Source of the DNA: Streptomyces sp. SID12488
GTDB lineage: Bacteria > Actinomycetota > Actinomycetes > Streptomycetales > Streptomycetaceae
DNA: 64,000 bases
Reading direction: 5' to 3'
NCBI RefSeq assembly: GCF_010548275.1
Contig: NZ_JAAGLT010000003.1
Coordinates: 310,001-374,000 of the forward strand
Shown here one piece after another: positions 34,686-43,771 of the stretch; within the stretch, counting starts at the first letter, position 1; every line of letters begins with the position of its first letter. The translations under genes were made by a program, and so were the position numbers. The notes below the pieces were generated by a model. It had not been told where the DNA came from. It saw only the letters and a program-made list of their open reading frames with translations, and did not search any database.

Positions 34686-35198
34686 ATGGCTGCGCAGACG
34701 CAGAGGGTGGTGCTGGCGGGTGGATGCTTCTGGGGGATGGAGGACCTGATCCGCCGGCTCCCGGGCGTGACGGCGACCCGGGTCGGTTACACCGGCGGGG
34801 ACGTGCCGAACGCGACGTACCGGAACCATGGCACGCACGCGGAGGCCATCGAGATCCTCTTCGACCCCGAGACGACCGGTTTCCGCGCGATCCTGGAGCT
34901 CTTCTTCCAGATCCACGACCCGAGCACCAAGAACCGCCAGGGCAACGACATCGGCCTCAGCTACCGCTCGGCGATCTACTACGTCGATGACGAGCAGAAG
35001 CGCGTCGCCGAGGACACGATCGCGGACGTGGACGCCTCCGGACTGTGGCCGGGCAAGGTCGTCACCGAGGTGGAGCCGGTAGGCCCCTTCTGGGAGGCCG
35101 AGCCCGAGCACCAGGACTATCTGCAGCGTTACCCGAACGGCTACACCTGCCACTTCCCGCGCCCGGGATGGCGGCTGCCCGCCCGCGCGGAGAGCTGA
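34686..35198 (+). CDS. msrA: Peptide methionine (S)-S-oxide reductase MsrA
   Basis: 170 residues from ATG 34686 after TTGGAGGGGCC. The catalytic motif [10 protein letters not shown] holds Cys14; [17 protein letters not shown] and [16 protein letters not shown] are family blocks. It repairs S-sulfoxide methionine in proteins with thioredoxin. A terminator hairpin lies at 35330-35364. Confidence 0.95.
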   Translation: MAAQTQRVVLAGGCFWGMEDLIRRLPGVTATRVGYTGGDVPNATYRNHGTHAEAIEILFDPETTGFRAILELFFQIHDPSTKNRQGNDIGLSYRSAIYYVDDEQKRVAEDTIADVDASGLWPGKVVTEVEPVGPFWEAEPEHQDYLQRYPNGYTCHFPRPGWRLPARAES

Positions 35199-35329
35199 CC
35201 ACGGGACGGCTCGGCGGCGGGCGCAGGCCGACCGGCCGAGGCGCTGCGGCCGGGCCGTCCCTGCGCCTGCTCGCGGGGCTGGGGATGACGATGGGGACGA
35301 GGATGAGGTAGGTCGAGTTCGGTGGGCTC

Positions 35330-35364
35330 GGGCGGCATCGGCGAGAACAGCGCCGATGCCGCCC
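35330..35364. terminator. Bidirectional terminator, 14-bp stem
   Basis: GGGCGGCATCGGCG pairs perfectly with CGCCGATGCCGCCC around AGAACAG. Lies between convergent msrA and the helical-repeat protein gene; GTATTT follows on the plus side. Confidence 0.88.
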
Positions 35365-35399
35365 GTATTTGTGCTGCCTCCGGGTGGGGGCCGACGGGG

Positions 35400-36548
35400 T
35401 CAGCCCGCCCCGACTCCTGCCTCGGCCCCCGCCGACACGACCGCCTGCGCCGACAGGTTCCGGATCCGGCAGTAGCGCGCCGTCATCCCCGTGCCGTGGT
35501 AGCGCCACGGGAGGGCATCCACGTAGCCGTCGACCAGTCTGAACTGCTCGATCGCGGCCTCGTCGCGGTCCTGGAGGGACAGGTAGTACGCCAGGAGGTG
35601 GCGCAGTTCCGGGAGGCGCGGGTGGGCCGGGTCGGCCGCCGCCGCGTCGGCGAGGCCGGCGTTCACGCGGGCGATCATCTCGGGGGTGCGGTCGGCGGCG
35701 CTGTCGTCCGAGTCGTCGTGCTCGAAGTGGGCGATCAGCGGGAGGACCGTCAACAGGCTGCCCAGCGGTGCGGAGGCCGCCGCGCGCTCGGCGAACTCGG
35801 TCGCGAGCTCCTCCGAGCCCCGCCACTTCTTGCACCAGTACTGGAGTGCCGAGAAGTGGGCCTCGTAGTGGTGGGGGTCGCGGGCGGTGAGTTCCGACCA
35901 CAGCCTGTCCATCTCGGAGTGCGGGTAGCCGAGGCCGAGCGCGGTCCAGATCTCCGTGACGTACGGGGTCGGGTCGTCCGGGCTGAGCGCCGCGGCCCTC
36001 GCTATCTCCTGGCGGGAGCGCTGCAGCAACCGGTGGAAGCCCGCGAACTGTTCGCCCGTCGTGTTGTTCGCCCGCTTGGCGCCCCGGATGTTCCAGGCGA
36101 GGATCACCGTGCTCCGGGCACGGACCAGGGCCGCGTCCGGGTCGTCGGAGCCGCCCGGCCCGTCGGCCTCCCAGGCGAGGAGCCAGCCGTCGTCCTCGGC
36201 GGCGATGTCCGCCAGCAGATATGAGGCGAGGGAACGGCGGTCCCAGTCCCGGCCGATGCCGCGCAGCAGTTCCGCGGCGGCCTTCCAACCGGCGTCGCCG
36301 CCGCCCCGTACCGCGTCGAGCGCCGTCTCCCAGTCGGCCGGCAGCGGCCCCGCGGACTTCGTGCTCTGGCGTTCGGCGGGGAGGAGACCGAGCTGTTCGG
36401 CGGCTTCGACACCGCCGTCGCCGTCCTCGCCGCCGTCCGTTCCCTTCGTCTGAGCGACGAACTCCTTGACGAAGACCCCGCCCAGCCAGAGCACGACGAT
36501 CAGGGTGGGTACGGCCAGGATGCCCAGGATCCACAGCAGTACGGTCAT
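35400..36548 (-). CDS. Membrane-tethered helical-repeat protein, paralogue 1
   Basis: 382 residues with one N-terminal helix (VLLWILGILAVPTLIVVLWL), then an acidic linker and a long alpha-helical domain (about 60-360) rich in Trp/Tyr/Leu pairs. Its ATG overlaps the stop of the M48 protease gene (ATGA at 36548-36545), so the two are coupled. It is clearly homologous to the protein at 38416-39534: compare ALQYWCKKWRGSEELA with ALHYWCEKWHGSRALA, and LSPDDPTPY with LSPGDPIPY. Probably a TPR-like adaptor of the protease. No family name known to me. Confidence 0.8.
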   Translation of the reverse strand: MTVLLWILGILAVPTLIVVLWLGGVFVKEFVAQTKGTDGGEDGDGGVEAAEQLGLLPAERQSTKSAGPLPADWETALDAVRGGGDAGWKAAAELLRGIGRDWDRRSLASYLLADIAAEDDGWLLAWEADGPGGSDDPDAALVRARSTVILAWNIRGAKRANNTTGEQFAGFHRLLQRSRQEIARAAALSPDDPTPYVTEIWTALGLGYPHSEMDRLWSELTARDPHHYEAHFSALQYWCKKWRGSEELATEFAERAAASAPLGSLLTVLPLIAHFEHDDSDDSAADRTPEMIARVNAGLADAAAADPAHPRLPELRHLLAYYLSLQDRDEAAIEQFRLVDGYVDALPWRYHGTGMTARYCRIRNLSAQAVVSAGAEAGVGAG

Positions 36549-38206
36549 CGGGGGGCGTCCGTTTCTCGGGGGGAGCGGGGAGCGGGGGGAAGCAGGGCGC
36601 GCAGCGGGGCGGTGTCCGGGGGGTCGGCGAGGGCCGTGTCCACGGCGACGGCGATCGCGGCGTCGAGCCCGGGGGCACCGTCGTCCGGTGTGCTGTCCGG
36701 CGCCGGGAGCAGACGCGCCTTCGCCGGCTGCTCCCAGGAGAACTCCCAGCGCATCCGGGAGCGCGCGCTGAACTCCGCCATCACCATGCTGTGCAGCGAG
36801 TTGTGCAGCGTCGGGCGCACGAACTCCCGGAACGCGCGTCCCTTCGCCGCGACCGCCTCGTCCGACAGCGGCAACCGGCGCGCCAGCTGCCACAGTTGGC
36901 CGTTGTCGATGAGGGTGAGGAGGGCCGGGAGGGTGGGGCGGTCCTTTGTGTACAGGGCCAGGGCCCGGTGCAGCGGAGTGCTGAGCGCGGCGAGGTTGCC
37001 CGCCATCGCGCCGTCGAGGAGTTCCTGCCAGTCGGCGGCACGCCGCAACTGCCGTACCTCGTCCGTCAGGACGGTGTCCTCCAGCGCGGCGAACGTGCGC
37101 TCCTCGTCGGCCAGGACGGCGATGGCCGCGCCGTGGGCCTCGTCCGCGCGGCCGTCGGCGGGGAGCAGCTCGATCCGGCGTACGCGGTCGGTGACAGGCG
37201 GGTGGGAGTCGTACGGCGATACCGGCTCCGTGGGCAACTCGCTGCGCATGCCCGCCAGTTCGAGCTGGCGGGCGGTCAGCATCCGGCCGAAGCCGCCGAA
37301 CACCTCACCGCGCGGCGGCAGCAGCCCGGCGTCGGCGCCCAGGGTGGCGTAGCTGCGCGCGTAGAACGCGAACGCGCCGGTCAGCACCGGGATTTCGCGC
37401 AGTGCGGACGCGGTGGCGTCGCGTCCGGCGATCCGGGCGGCCGAGGCGTCGGCGGCGTACTCCCGGCGGCGGGAGTCGGCGAGCGTGGCGCGGAGGTACA
37501 ACTCGGCGTACGCCGTGTAGATCCGGGCCAGCACGCGGTACGTGATGCCCGCGCCGCCCGTGTCGATCTCCCGGCCGTCCTTGCCCCTGGCCTGGGCCCT
37601 GGCGTTCTTCCGCTCCTGCCGGGCCCGCTCCCGGGCCTCCGTGCTGCCGGCCCGCTCCTCGAAGTTCCTTATGGTGCGCAGGAGTTGGACACGTCCGCGC
37701 AGGGTGGGGGCGGCCAGGCGGGTGTCGGAGCCGGCGTAATGGCCCAGTTCATGGGCGAGGACCGCGCGCAGTTGGGCCTCGGTCAGGCCCTGCATCAGGG
37801 GTACGCCGAGACAGAGCGTGCGCGGGCCGGGGAGCAGGCCGAGCAGGCGGGCGTCCTCGCTGACGGCGGCGTTGACGTCGCCGGTGAGCAGGATGCGGGA
37901 CGGGGCGCGGGTGCCGACCTGGTCGGCCAACTCCCGCACAGCACGCCAGAGTTCCGGCTCGTCCGCCTCGGTCACGGGCAGGCCTGCGGGCTCCTCGCCC
38001 TTCGGTGTGCGCAGCATGAGCAGGCCGCGGACCAACGGAATCGCCAGCAGTACGGAGATGACGGCCAGCTTTGTCGCGAGGGCGGTCGGGGCGTGCGCGA
38101 AGAGCAGGTAGTCGGTGCCGGCGAGTACCGCCAGCAGGAGCACGCCGAGCAGATAGAAGCCGGCGAGCAGTACGAGAGCGCGCAGCGCGCGCAGGGTCGA
38201 GCCCAT
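36545..38206 (-). CDS. M48-family membrane metalloprotease
   Basis: 553 residues. Two N-terminal helices (about 8-30 and 42-65), then a peptidase M48 core with HELGH at 152-156 and the third zinc ligand E249 in RREYAADASAA. The C-terminal 300 residues are helical with PVTDRVRRIELL, which is the usual M48 substrate-cleft tail, then an unassigned extension. HtpX/Ste24-like enzymes cut misfolded membrane proteins; here the coupled downstream adaptor suggests a defined complex. Confidence 0.9.
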   Translation of the reverse strand: MGSTLRALRALVLLAGFYLLGVLLLAVLAGTDYLLFAHAPTALATKLAVISVLLAIPLVRGLLMLRTPKGEEPAGLPVTEADEPELWRAVRELADQVGTRAPSRILLTGDVNAAVSEDARLLGLLPGPRTLCLGVPLMQGLTEAQLRAVLAHELGHYAGSDTRLAAPTLRGRVQLLRTIRNFEERAGSTEARERARQERKNARAQARGKDGREIDTGGAGITYRVLARIYTAYAELYLRATLADSRRREYAADASAARIAGRDATASALREIPVLTGAFAFYARSYATLGADAGLLPPRGEVFGGFGRMLTARQLELAGMRSELPTEPVSPYDSHPPVTDRVRRIELLPADGRADEAHGAAIAVLADEERTFAALEDTVLTDEVRQLRRAADWQELLDGAMAGNLAALSTPLHRALALYTKDRPTLPALLTLIDNGQLWQLARRLPLSDEAVAAKGRAFREFVRPTLHNSLHSMVMAEFSARSRMRWEFSWEQPAKARLLPAPDSTPDDGAPGLDAAIAVAVDTALADPPDTAPLRALLPPAPRSPRETDAPR

Positions 38207-38415
38207 CGGGCCGGGATCCCTCCACGGGGAACGGGGACGGTAGGAAGGGCGCGCGGCCGAGCGGTGGGGTCATGACCGGCTGGTGGGGGAAAGCGGAGTA
38301 TCGCGTACGGGCACGCGGGCAGGCAAGACATGATCATGCCACCGGACGGGCGCTCCCTGACCTTCCCCTGCCCCCGGCGCCTCTGACTCTCACAGCCACC
38401 GTCCCGCGTCCACCC

Positions 38416-39534
38416 TCACCGCAGCAGCGTCGCCGGGTTCCCGCCGTTCGCCTCGTAGCCTGCCACCGCCAGCGCCCGGTACACCGCGAACTCCGACGCC
38501 GGGTCGGCGGTGAGGGTCCAGGGGAGGGCGCCCACATGGCCGTCCACGTGCACCAGCTGGTTCATGGCCTCCGCCCAGCGCTCGGAGCGCACCAGGAAGA
38601 AGATCAGCAGGTGGCGTACGTGGGCGAGCATCGGGTCGCCCGGCCGGGCCGCGTGGACCGCGTACAACGCGCCGTGGATCGACTTCGTCACCACCTCGCT
38701 CTGGTAGAAGCCGCTGACCAGGTTCACCTCGGGCAGATGCTCGAAGACCGCGAACAGGGGCATCGCCGCCAGCAGCGAACCCTGCGGAGCCCGGGCCGCC
38801 GCCGCTTCCGCGAACGACATCGCCAGCGCGCGTGAGCCGTGCCACTTCTCGCACCAGTAGTGCAGGGCCGCGAGATGCGCCCCCATGTGCTCCGGCGCGC
38901 GGTCGAGGATCTTCAGCCAGAGCTGCTCGAACTCCGGCCGGGAGTACGCCAGTCCGCGCGCCACCGACAGCTCGACGATGTACGGGATCGGGTCACCGGG
39001 GGAGAGGAGCGCCGCGTCGCCGCACGCCGCCTTCGCCTCCTCCATGATGATCCGGAACTCGTCCGTGCCGGGCGTCGACGTCCGCCACGCCTGCTGCACC
39101 AGGAACTCCGCGTGCACCGCCGCGCCGCCCGCGTCCTTGGGCGTCTCCGTCCGCCACACCCGCAGCCACTGGCCGCCCGGCGACTCGCTCACCCCGCCGG
39201 GGCGCTGCCGCAGCTCCAGCGACGCGGCGCCCGCGAAGGCCTGCACGCGCTGCCAGCGCCGCTCGCCGTCCCTCTCCGTGCCGGCGAGCAGCTGCGCCGC
39301 CGCTCTGTAGTCCCGCGTGCGCTGCACGACGTCCAGGACGTCCAGCAGATCCTGGTCCGGGCCGGGCATACGGACGTCCAGCTCCTCCTGCCGCACGAAG
39401 CCGTAGTTCGCCGGGTCCGCGGCGTCCGGGTCGCCGGGGGAGACCTGCTGAATACCGGCACTCCTGCGCCGCACGAACGGCAACACCACGAAGCCCAGCA
39501 TGACCAGCGCCATCAGGACCCAGAGAATCTGCAT
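38416..39534 (-). CDS. Membrane-tethered helical-repeat protein, paralogue 2
   Basis: 372 residues from ATG 39534; one N-terminal helix (QILWVLMALVMLGFVVLPFV) then RRR. The body aligns with paralogue 1 (35400-36548) across LSPGDPIPYIVELSVARGLA, ALHYWCEKWHGSRALAMSFA, PQGSLLAAMPLFAVFEH and a C-terminal VDGHVGALPW. Separated from the M48 gene by 209 bases on the same strand. Function unknown; duplicated adaptor of the protease is the simplest reading. Confidence 0.8.
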   Translation of the reverse strand: MQILWVLMALVMLGFVVLPFVRRRSAGIQQVSPGDPDAADPANYGFVRQEELDVRMPGPDQDLLDVLDVVQRTRDYRAAAQLLAGTERDGERRWQRVQAFAGAASLELRQRPGGVSESPGGQWLRVWRTETPKDAGGAAVHAEFLVQQAWRTSTPGTDEFRIIMEEAKAACGDAALLSPGDPIPYIVELSVARGLAYSRPEFEQLWLKILDRAPEHMGAHLAALHYWCEKWHGSRALAMSFAEAAAARAPQGSLLAAMPLFAVFEHLPEVNLVSGFYQSEVVTKSIHGALYAVHAARPGDPMLAHVRHLLIFFLVRSERWAEAMNQLVHVDGHVGALPWTLTADPASEFAVYRALAVAGYEANGGNPATLLR

Positions 39535-39644
39535 GCCCCAAGCGAACCAGACGCCTCTGACAATTGGCGAACCAGGCCCGCCCCGCACCGGGCCCCGGGG
39601 CGGTGGCAGTCAACAAACCCTCGGGCGCATTACCCTCGGTGCAC

Positions 39645-40799
39645 ATGAGCGACAGGCACATCAGTCAGCACTTCGAGACCCTCGCGATCCACGCGGGCAA
39701 CACCGCGGATCCCCTCACCGGCGCGGTCGTCCCGCCGATCTACCAGGTCTCGACCTACAAGCAGGACGGCGTCGGCGGGCTGCGCGGCGGCTACGAGTAC
39801 AGCCGCAGCGCCAATCCGACCCGTACCGCCCTCGAAGAGAACCTCGCGGCGCTGGAGGGCGGTCGCCGCGGACTCGCGTTCGCGTCCGGACTGGCGGCCG
39901 AGGACTGCCTGTTGCGTACGCTGCTCAGCCCCGGCGACCACGTGGTCATCCCGAACGACGCGTACGGCGGCACGTTCCGTCTCTTCGCGAAGGTCGTCGC
40001 CCGCTGGGGCGTCGAATGGTCGGTCGCCGACACCAGCGACCCGGCCTCCGTACGGGCCGCCCTCACCCCGAAGACCAAGGCCGTCTGGGTGGAGACGCCC
40101 TCCAACCCCCTCCTCGGCATCACCGACATCGCCGCGGTCGCCCAGATCGCCCGTGAGGCAGGCGCCCGGCTCGTCGTCGACAACACCTTCGCCACGCCCT
40201 ACCTCCAGCAGCCGCTGGCCCTCGGCGCGGACGTCGTCGTGCACTCCCTGACCAAGTACATGGGCGGCCACTCCGACGTCGTCGGCGGCGCGCTGGTCAC
40301 CGGTGACCAGGAACTCGGCGAGGAGCTGGCGTACCACCAGAACGCGATGGGCGCCGTCGCCGGCCCCTTCGACTCCTGGCTGGTGCTGCGCGGCGCCAAG
40401 ACGCTCGCCGTGCGGATGGACCGGCACAGCGAGAACGCCACAAAGATCGCCGACATGCTCACCCGGCACGCGCGCGTGACGCGCGTTCTCTACCCGGGGC
40501 TCCCGGAGCACCCCGGTCACGAGGTCGCCGCCAAGCAGATGCGGGCGTTCGGCGGCATGGTGTCGTTCCAGGTCCAGGGCGGCGAGGAGGCGGCCGTCGA
40601 GGTCTGCAACCGTGCCAAGGTGTTCACGCTCGGCGAGTCCCTCGGCGGCGTGGAGTCCCTGATCGAGCACCCGGGGCGCATGACGCACGCCTCCGTCGCC
40701 GGGTCGGCCCTGGAGGTTCCGGGCGACCTCGTACGCCTTTCCGTGGGCATCGAGAACGTCGACGACCTCCTGGAAGACCTCCAGCAGGCCCTCGGCTAG
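39645..40799 (+). CDS. metB: Cystathionine gamma-synthase
   Basis: 384 residues from ATG 39645. PLP-dependent Cys/Met metabolism family: ETLAIHAGNTADPLTGAVVP, YEYSRSANPTRTALE, ASGLAAED, PLP lysine K204 in VVHSLTKYMGGHSD and a C-terminal ESLGGVESLIEHPGRMTHAS. It joins cysteine with an activated homoserine in the transsulfuration route; a lyase role cannot be excluded from sequence alone. TACCCT (39631-39636) eight bases before the ATG and no ribosome site suggest a leaderless mRNA. Confidence 0.92.
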   Translation: MSDRHISQHFETLAIHAGNTADPLTGAVVPPIYQVSTYKQDGVGGLRGGYEYSRSANPTRTALEENLAALEGGRRGLAFASGLAAEDCLLRTLLSPGDHVVIPNDAYGGTFRLFAKVVARWGVEWSVADTSDPASVRAALTPKTKAVWVETPSNPLLGITDIAAVAQIAREAGARLVVDNTFATPYLQQPLALGADVVVHSLTKYMGGHSDVVGGALVTGDQELGEELAYHQNAMGAVAGPFDSWLVLRGAKTLAVRMDRHSENATKIADMLTRHARVTRVLYPGLPEHPGHEVAAKQMRAFGGMVSFQVQGGEEAAVEVCNRAKVFTLGESLGGVESLIEHPGRMTHASVAGSALEVPGDLVRLSVGIENVDDLLEDLQQALG

Positions 40800-40808
40800 A
40801 GAGGCCTC

Positions 40809-41057
40809 TCACCAGCCGTTCAGAGGTGGAGTCGTCTTCGACGGCGGCTCCACCCAGGGGTGGACCATCCCCGCCCACACGCTGAAGACGACCACCGCGA
40901 AGAGCAGCAGCAGCCACATCAGCCGCCGCGCCGCCCGCCTGCGCCGCAACATGTGGCTGCCACGCCGTACGACCTCCACGTACAGGTCGGGCGGTACCGG
41001 AGGCGGCGTACCCTCCATCAGCTGCCGCGCGGCGGCCTCCCGGTCCCGCCGGCTCAC
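40809..41057 (-). CDS. Small single-pass membrane protein, possible anti-sigma partner
   Basis: 82 residues from GTG 41057. Cytoplasmic N-terminus of about 45 residues, basic HMLRRRRAARR, one helix (LMWLLLLFAVVVFSVWAGMV), and a short outer tail. Its start overlaps the TGA of the sigma-like gene (GTGA, 41057-41054), so stoichiometric expression is expected. The size and topology would suit a short anti-sigma factor, but no zinc anti-sigma HxxxCxxC motif is seen. Confidence 0.7.
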   Translation of the reverse strand: MSRRDREAAARQLMEGTPPPVPPDLYVEVVRRGSHMLRRRRAARRLMWLLLLFAVVVFSVWAGMVHPWVEPPSKTTPPLNGW

Positions 41058-41557
41058 GACGGCACCACCTTCGGCCCGGCCACAGTCGGCGCCGGCCCCC
41101 GCGGCGGATGCAGAAGCGTCGCCGTCGCCCGGTCGCAGATCGTGTGCACGCGCTCCGTGGGCAGACCGAGCAGCGCCGCCGTCTGCTCCTCACCGACCCC
41201 CTCGTACAGCCGCAGGACCAGGATCAGCCGCTGCTGGGGGGTGAGCAGCGCCAGCGCGCTGCCGGGGTGCGGGCGGGCCCGGCCGAGACCGCCGTACTGG
41301 TGCCAGGCCCCGTGCGCGAAGCGTACGGCGAGATACTGGCGGGTCCGGTCGTACGGGTCCTCGCCGCGCATCCGGTCCCAGCACGCGTACGTGTGCGCGA
41401 AGGCGTGTATGAGCAGGCGCCGCGCGCGCGGGTTGTCGCGCGGCGCCTCCGCCGTGAGCAACGTGGCCGTGTACAGCAGCCGGCCCGCCGCGCCCGCGAC
41501 GAACGCCTCGAAGTCCCTGGCCGGTCCGGCACCCTGGGACACCTGCCGTTCTCGCAC
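41054..41557 (-). CDS. Degenerate ECF/SigE-type sigma factor-like protein
   Basis: About 167 residues from GTG 41557 after GGGAGG. Residues about 13-80 resemble sigma region 2 of the SigE-like ECF group (FEAFVAGAAGRLLYTATLLT, HTYACWDRMRGEDPYDRTRQ) but lack the usual AEDLVQ core. Residues 108-150 are a good region 4 helix-turn-helix (LTPQQRLILVLRLYEGVGEE, QTAALLGLPTERVHTI). It may be a DNA-binding regulator derived from a sigma factor. Coupled to the downstream small membrane protein. Confidence 0.72.
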   Translation of the reverse strand: MRERQVSQGAGPARDFEAFVAGAAGRLLYTATLLTAEAPRDNPRARRLLIHAFAHTYACWDRMRGEDPYDRTRQYLAVRFAHGAWHQYGGLGRARPHPGSALALLTPQQRLILVLRLYEGVGEEQTAALLGLPTERVHTICDRATATLLHPPRGPAPTVAGPKVVPS

Positions 41558-41652
41558 CGTGCCTCCCGCCGTACGACAAGGACCCGGTCTCATCTGAGGC
41601 CAGGTGCCGCCCGCCGGTCAAGAGCCAGGACGCAGGAGCTGTCAGGAGTCGG

Positions 41653-42177
41653 TCAGGAGGCGGACTCCGGTTCCCCCACCGGGATGCCCTGCGAGGCCTG
41701 ACGGGCGGAGAGCGCGGTGTTGAAGCGCGTGAGGAGCGTGCAGAACACCTCGCGCTCCTCCGGTGCCCACTCCTCCGTCAGCTCGGCCATCAACTGACGC
41801 CTCGACGAACGGACTTCCTCCAGCCGCGAGAGCCCGCGCGGGGACAGCTGGAGGACCACCGCCCGCCCGTCCTCAGGGTGCGAGGTGCGCTTGACGAGGC
41901 CCGTGTCGACGAGCGGAGCCACCTGTCGGGTGACCGTCGACGAGTCGATGCCCATGCTCGCGGCGAGCGCCTTGACGCCCATCGGGCCTTCCTTGTCGAG
42001 GCGGTTGAGCAGCAGATACGCGGCGCGGTCCATGGAGTTGCGCACCTGCCCGACTCCCCCGAGCCGGGTCTGTTCGGCACGGCGCGCGAACACCGCGACC
42101 TCGTGCTGCAACGTGTCGAGGAGACCGCTGTCACCGACGGTCGTCATGTCCATCGACATTTCAGGTGTTGTGGGCAT
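41653..42177 (-). CDS. MarR-family transcriptional regulator
   Basis: 174 residues. Winged-helix: NSMDRAAYLLLNRLDKEGPM, GVKALAASMGIDSSTVTRQV (recognition helix), LVDTGLVKRTSHPEDGRAVV (wing with the DxR pattern). Divergent from ilvA by about 145 bases. The tail GEPESAS is short. Ligand not predictable. Confidence 0.9.
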   Translation of the reverse strand: MPTTPEMSMDMTTVGDSGLLDTLQHEVAVFARRAEQTRLGGVGQVRNSMDRAAYLLLNRLDKEGPMGVKALAASMGIDSSTVTRQVAPLVDTGLVKRTSHPEDGRAVVLQLSPRGLSRLEEVRSSRRQLMAELTEEWAPEEREVFCTLLTRFNTALSARQASQGIPVGEPESAS

Positions 42178-42322
42178 GGCCGGGGGCTCGCTTCATCAAA
42201 GGGGTGCTGGGTTGGGGGACAGGGTACGCGGCAGAAAGGCGGCCCGTACCGACGCTGCGAAAACCGATCTCGGAGCTTGGTCACACCGTGAGCGCGCGCC
42301 TGTGAACTGCGAGACTTGGGTC

Positions 42323-43561
42323 ATGAGCTACAGCACGGCTGACTCCTTGCACTCCCTGAGGCCCGTCACGCTCGACGACGTACGCGGTGCCCAGAAGATG
42401 CTCATGGGTGTGGCACGGGTGACGGCCATGGAGGGCAGCCGGTATCTGTCCCAGCTGGTGGGCGCGCCGGTGCACCTCAAGTGCGAGAACCTCCAGCGGA
42501 CCGGGTCCTTCAAGCTGCGCGGAGCGTACGTCCGTATCGCCGGGCTGCTGCCCGAGGAGCGGGCCGCCGGTGTCGTCGCGGCCAGTGCGGGCAACCACGC
42601 GCAGGGGGTCGCGCTGGCCTCGGCGCTGCTCGGCGTGCGTGCCACCGTGTTCATGCCGCAGGGTGCCCCGCTGCCGAAGATCAGCGCCACCCGCGAGTAC
42701 GGCGCCGAGGTGAGGCTGCACGGCCAGGTCGTCGACGAGACGCTGATCGCCGCCCAGGAGCACGCGGACCGGACGGGCGCGGTGCTGATCCACCCCTTCG
42801 ACCACGCCGACATCATCGCCGGGCAGGGCACGGTGGGCCTGGAGATCCTGGAACAGTGCCCCGAGGTACGCACGATCCTCGTCGGGATCGGCGGGGGCGG
42901 CCTGGCCGCCGGGATCGCGGTCGCAGTGAAGTCGGTGCGGCCCGACGTACGGATCGTGGGCGTACAGGCGGCGGGAGCCGCCGCGTATCCGCCCTCGCTG
43001 GCGGCCGGTCGGCCGGTGTCGGTCGCCAACCCGGTCACGATGGCCGACGGGATCAAGGTCGGGCGGCCCGGCGACGTGCCGTTCGGGATCATCGGCGAGC
43101 TGGTCGACGAGGTCCGCACGGTCAGCGAGGACGAGCTGTCGGCCGCGCTGCTGCTCTGCCTGGAGCGCGCCAAGCTCGTCGTGGAACCGGCGGGGGCGAG
43201 CCCGGTCGCGGCACTGCTGAGCGAGCCCGGGGCCTTCGAGGGACCGGTCGTCGCGGTGCTGTCCGGCGGCAACGTCGACCCGGTGCTGCTGGAGCGCATC
43301 CTGCGTCACGGCATGGCCGCACAGGGCCGCTACCTGGCGGTTCGGCTGCGTCTGACGGACCGGCCGGGCGCCCTCGCGACGCTGCTCGGGGTGTTGTCAG
43401 TGGTCGACGCTAATGTCCTCGACGTGAGCCATGTCCGGACCGATCCGCGGCTGGGGCTCACGGAGGCGGAGGTCGAGCTGCACCTGGAGACGAAGGGTCC
43501 GACGCACTGCGCCGAGGTCGGTCTGGCGCTGCGCGAGGCCGGATACCTCGTCATCGACTGA
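42323..43561 (+). CDS. ilvA: Threonine ammonia-lyase with ACT domain
   Basis: 412 residues from ATG 42323. Fold-type II PLP enzyme: K64 in TGSFKLRGAYVR, ASAGNHAQGVAL, the phosphate-binding GIGGGGLAAGIAV, LEPAG-like VVEPAGASPVAAL. A C-terminal ACT-like domain (about 330-412: RLRLTDRPGALATLLGVLS) suggests feedback control. Converts threonine to 2-oxobutyrate, feeding isoleucine and propionyl-CoA, which links it to the carboxylase cluster at the start of the window. No ribosome site is obvious, and a leaderless mRNA is possible. Confidence 0.93.
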   Translation: MSYSTADSLHSLRPVTLDDVRGAQKMLMGVARVTAMEGSRYLSQLVGAPVHLKCENLQRTGSFKLRGAYVRIAGLLPEERAAGVVAASAGNHAQGVALASALLGVRATVFMPQGAPLPKISATREYGAEVRLHGQVVDETLIAAQEHADRTGAVLIHPFDHADIIAGQGTVGLEILEQCPEVRTILVGIGGGGLAAGIAVAVKSVRPDVRIVGVQAAGAAAYPPSLAAGRPVSVANPVTMADGIKVGRPGDVPFGIIGELVDEVRTVSEDELSAALLLCLERAKLVVEPAGASPVAALLSEPGAFEGPVVAVLSGGNVDPVLLERILRHGMAAQGRYLAVRLRLTDRPGALATLLGVLSVVDANVLDVSHVRTDPRLGLTEAEVELHLETKGPTHCAEVGLALREAGYLVID

Positions 43562-43594
43562 GGTCACTCACTCGGACGGGTGGCCTCCGGAAAA

Positions 43595-43628
43595 ATGTAT
43601 TGAGAGACGCGATACATCGCGTTATGGT
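43595..43628 (+). promoter_or_regulatory. Promoter with inverted repeats for DrrAB-type exporter
   Basis: TTGAGA (43600-43605), exactly 17 bases, then TATGGT (43623-43628). The spacer contains CGCGAT-AC-ATCGCG (43608-43621), and a longer ATGTATTG...CGATACAT repeat spans 43595-43617. A repressor of PadR or TetR type bound here would block the polymerase. The leader to the ATG at 43772 is about 140 bases and holds a TTCTCC/GGAGAA stem. Confidence 0.72.
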
Positions 43629-43771
43629 GTGTGTCACGCCACTGCACCCGCACTCTCGGCCGCTCTCTCATCCTCAACCTCAACCCAATCCTTCTTCTCC
43701 GGCTCGCCGGGCGGGACGAAGGAGAAAAATCTAGGCTCTTGCGGTAATCCCCAACGACGTGGAGAACAGAT

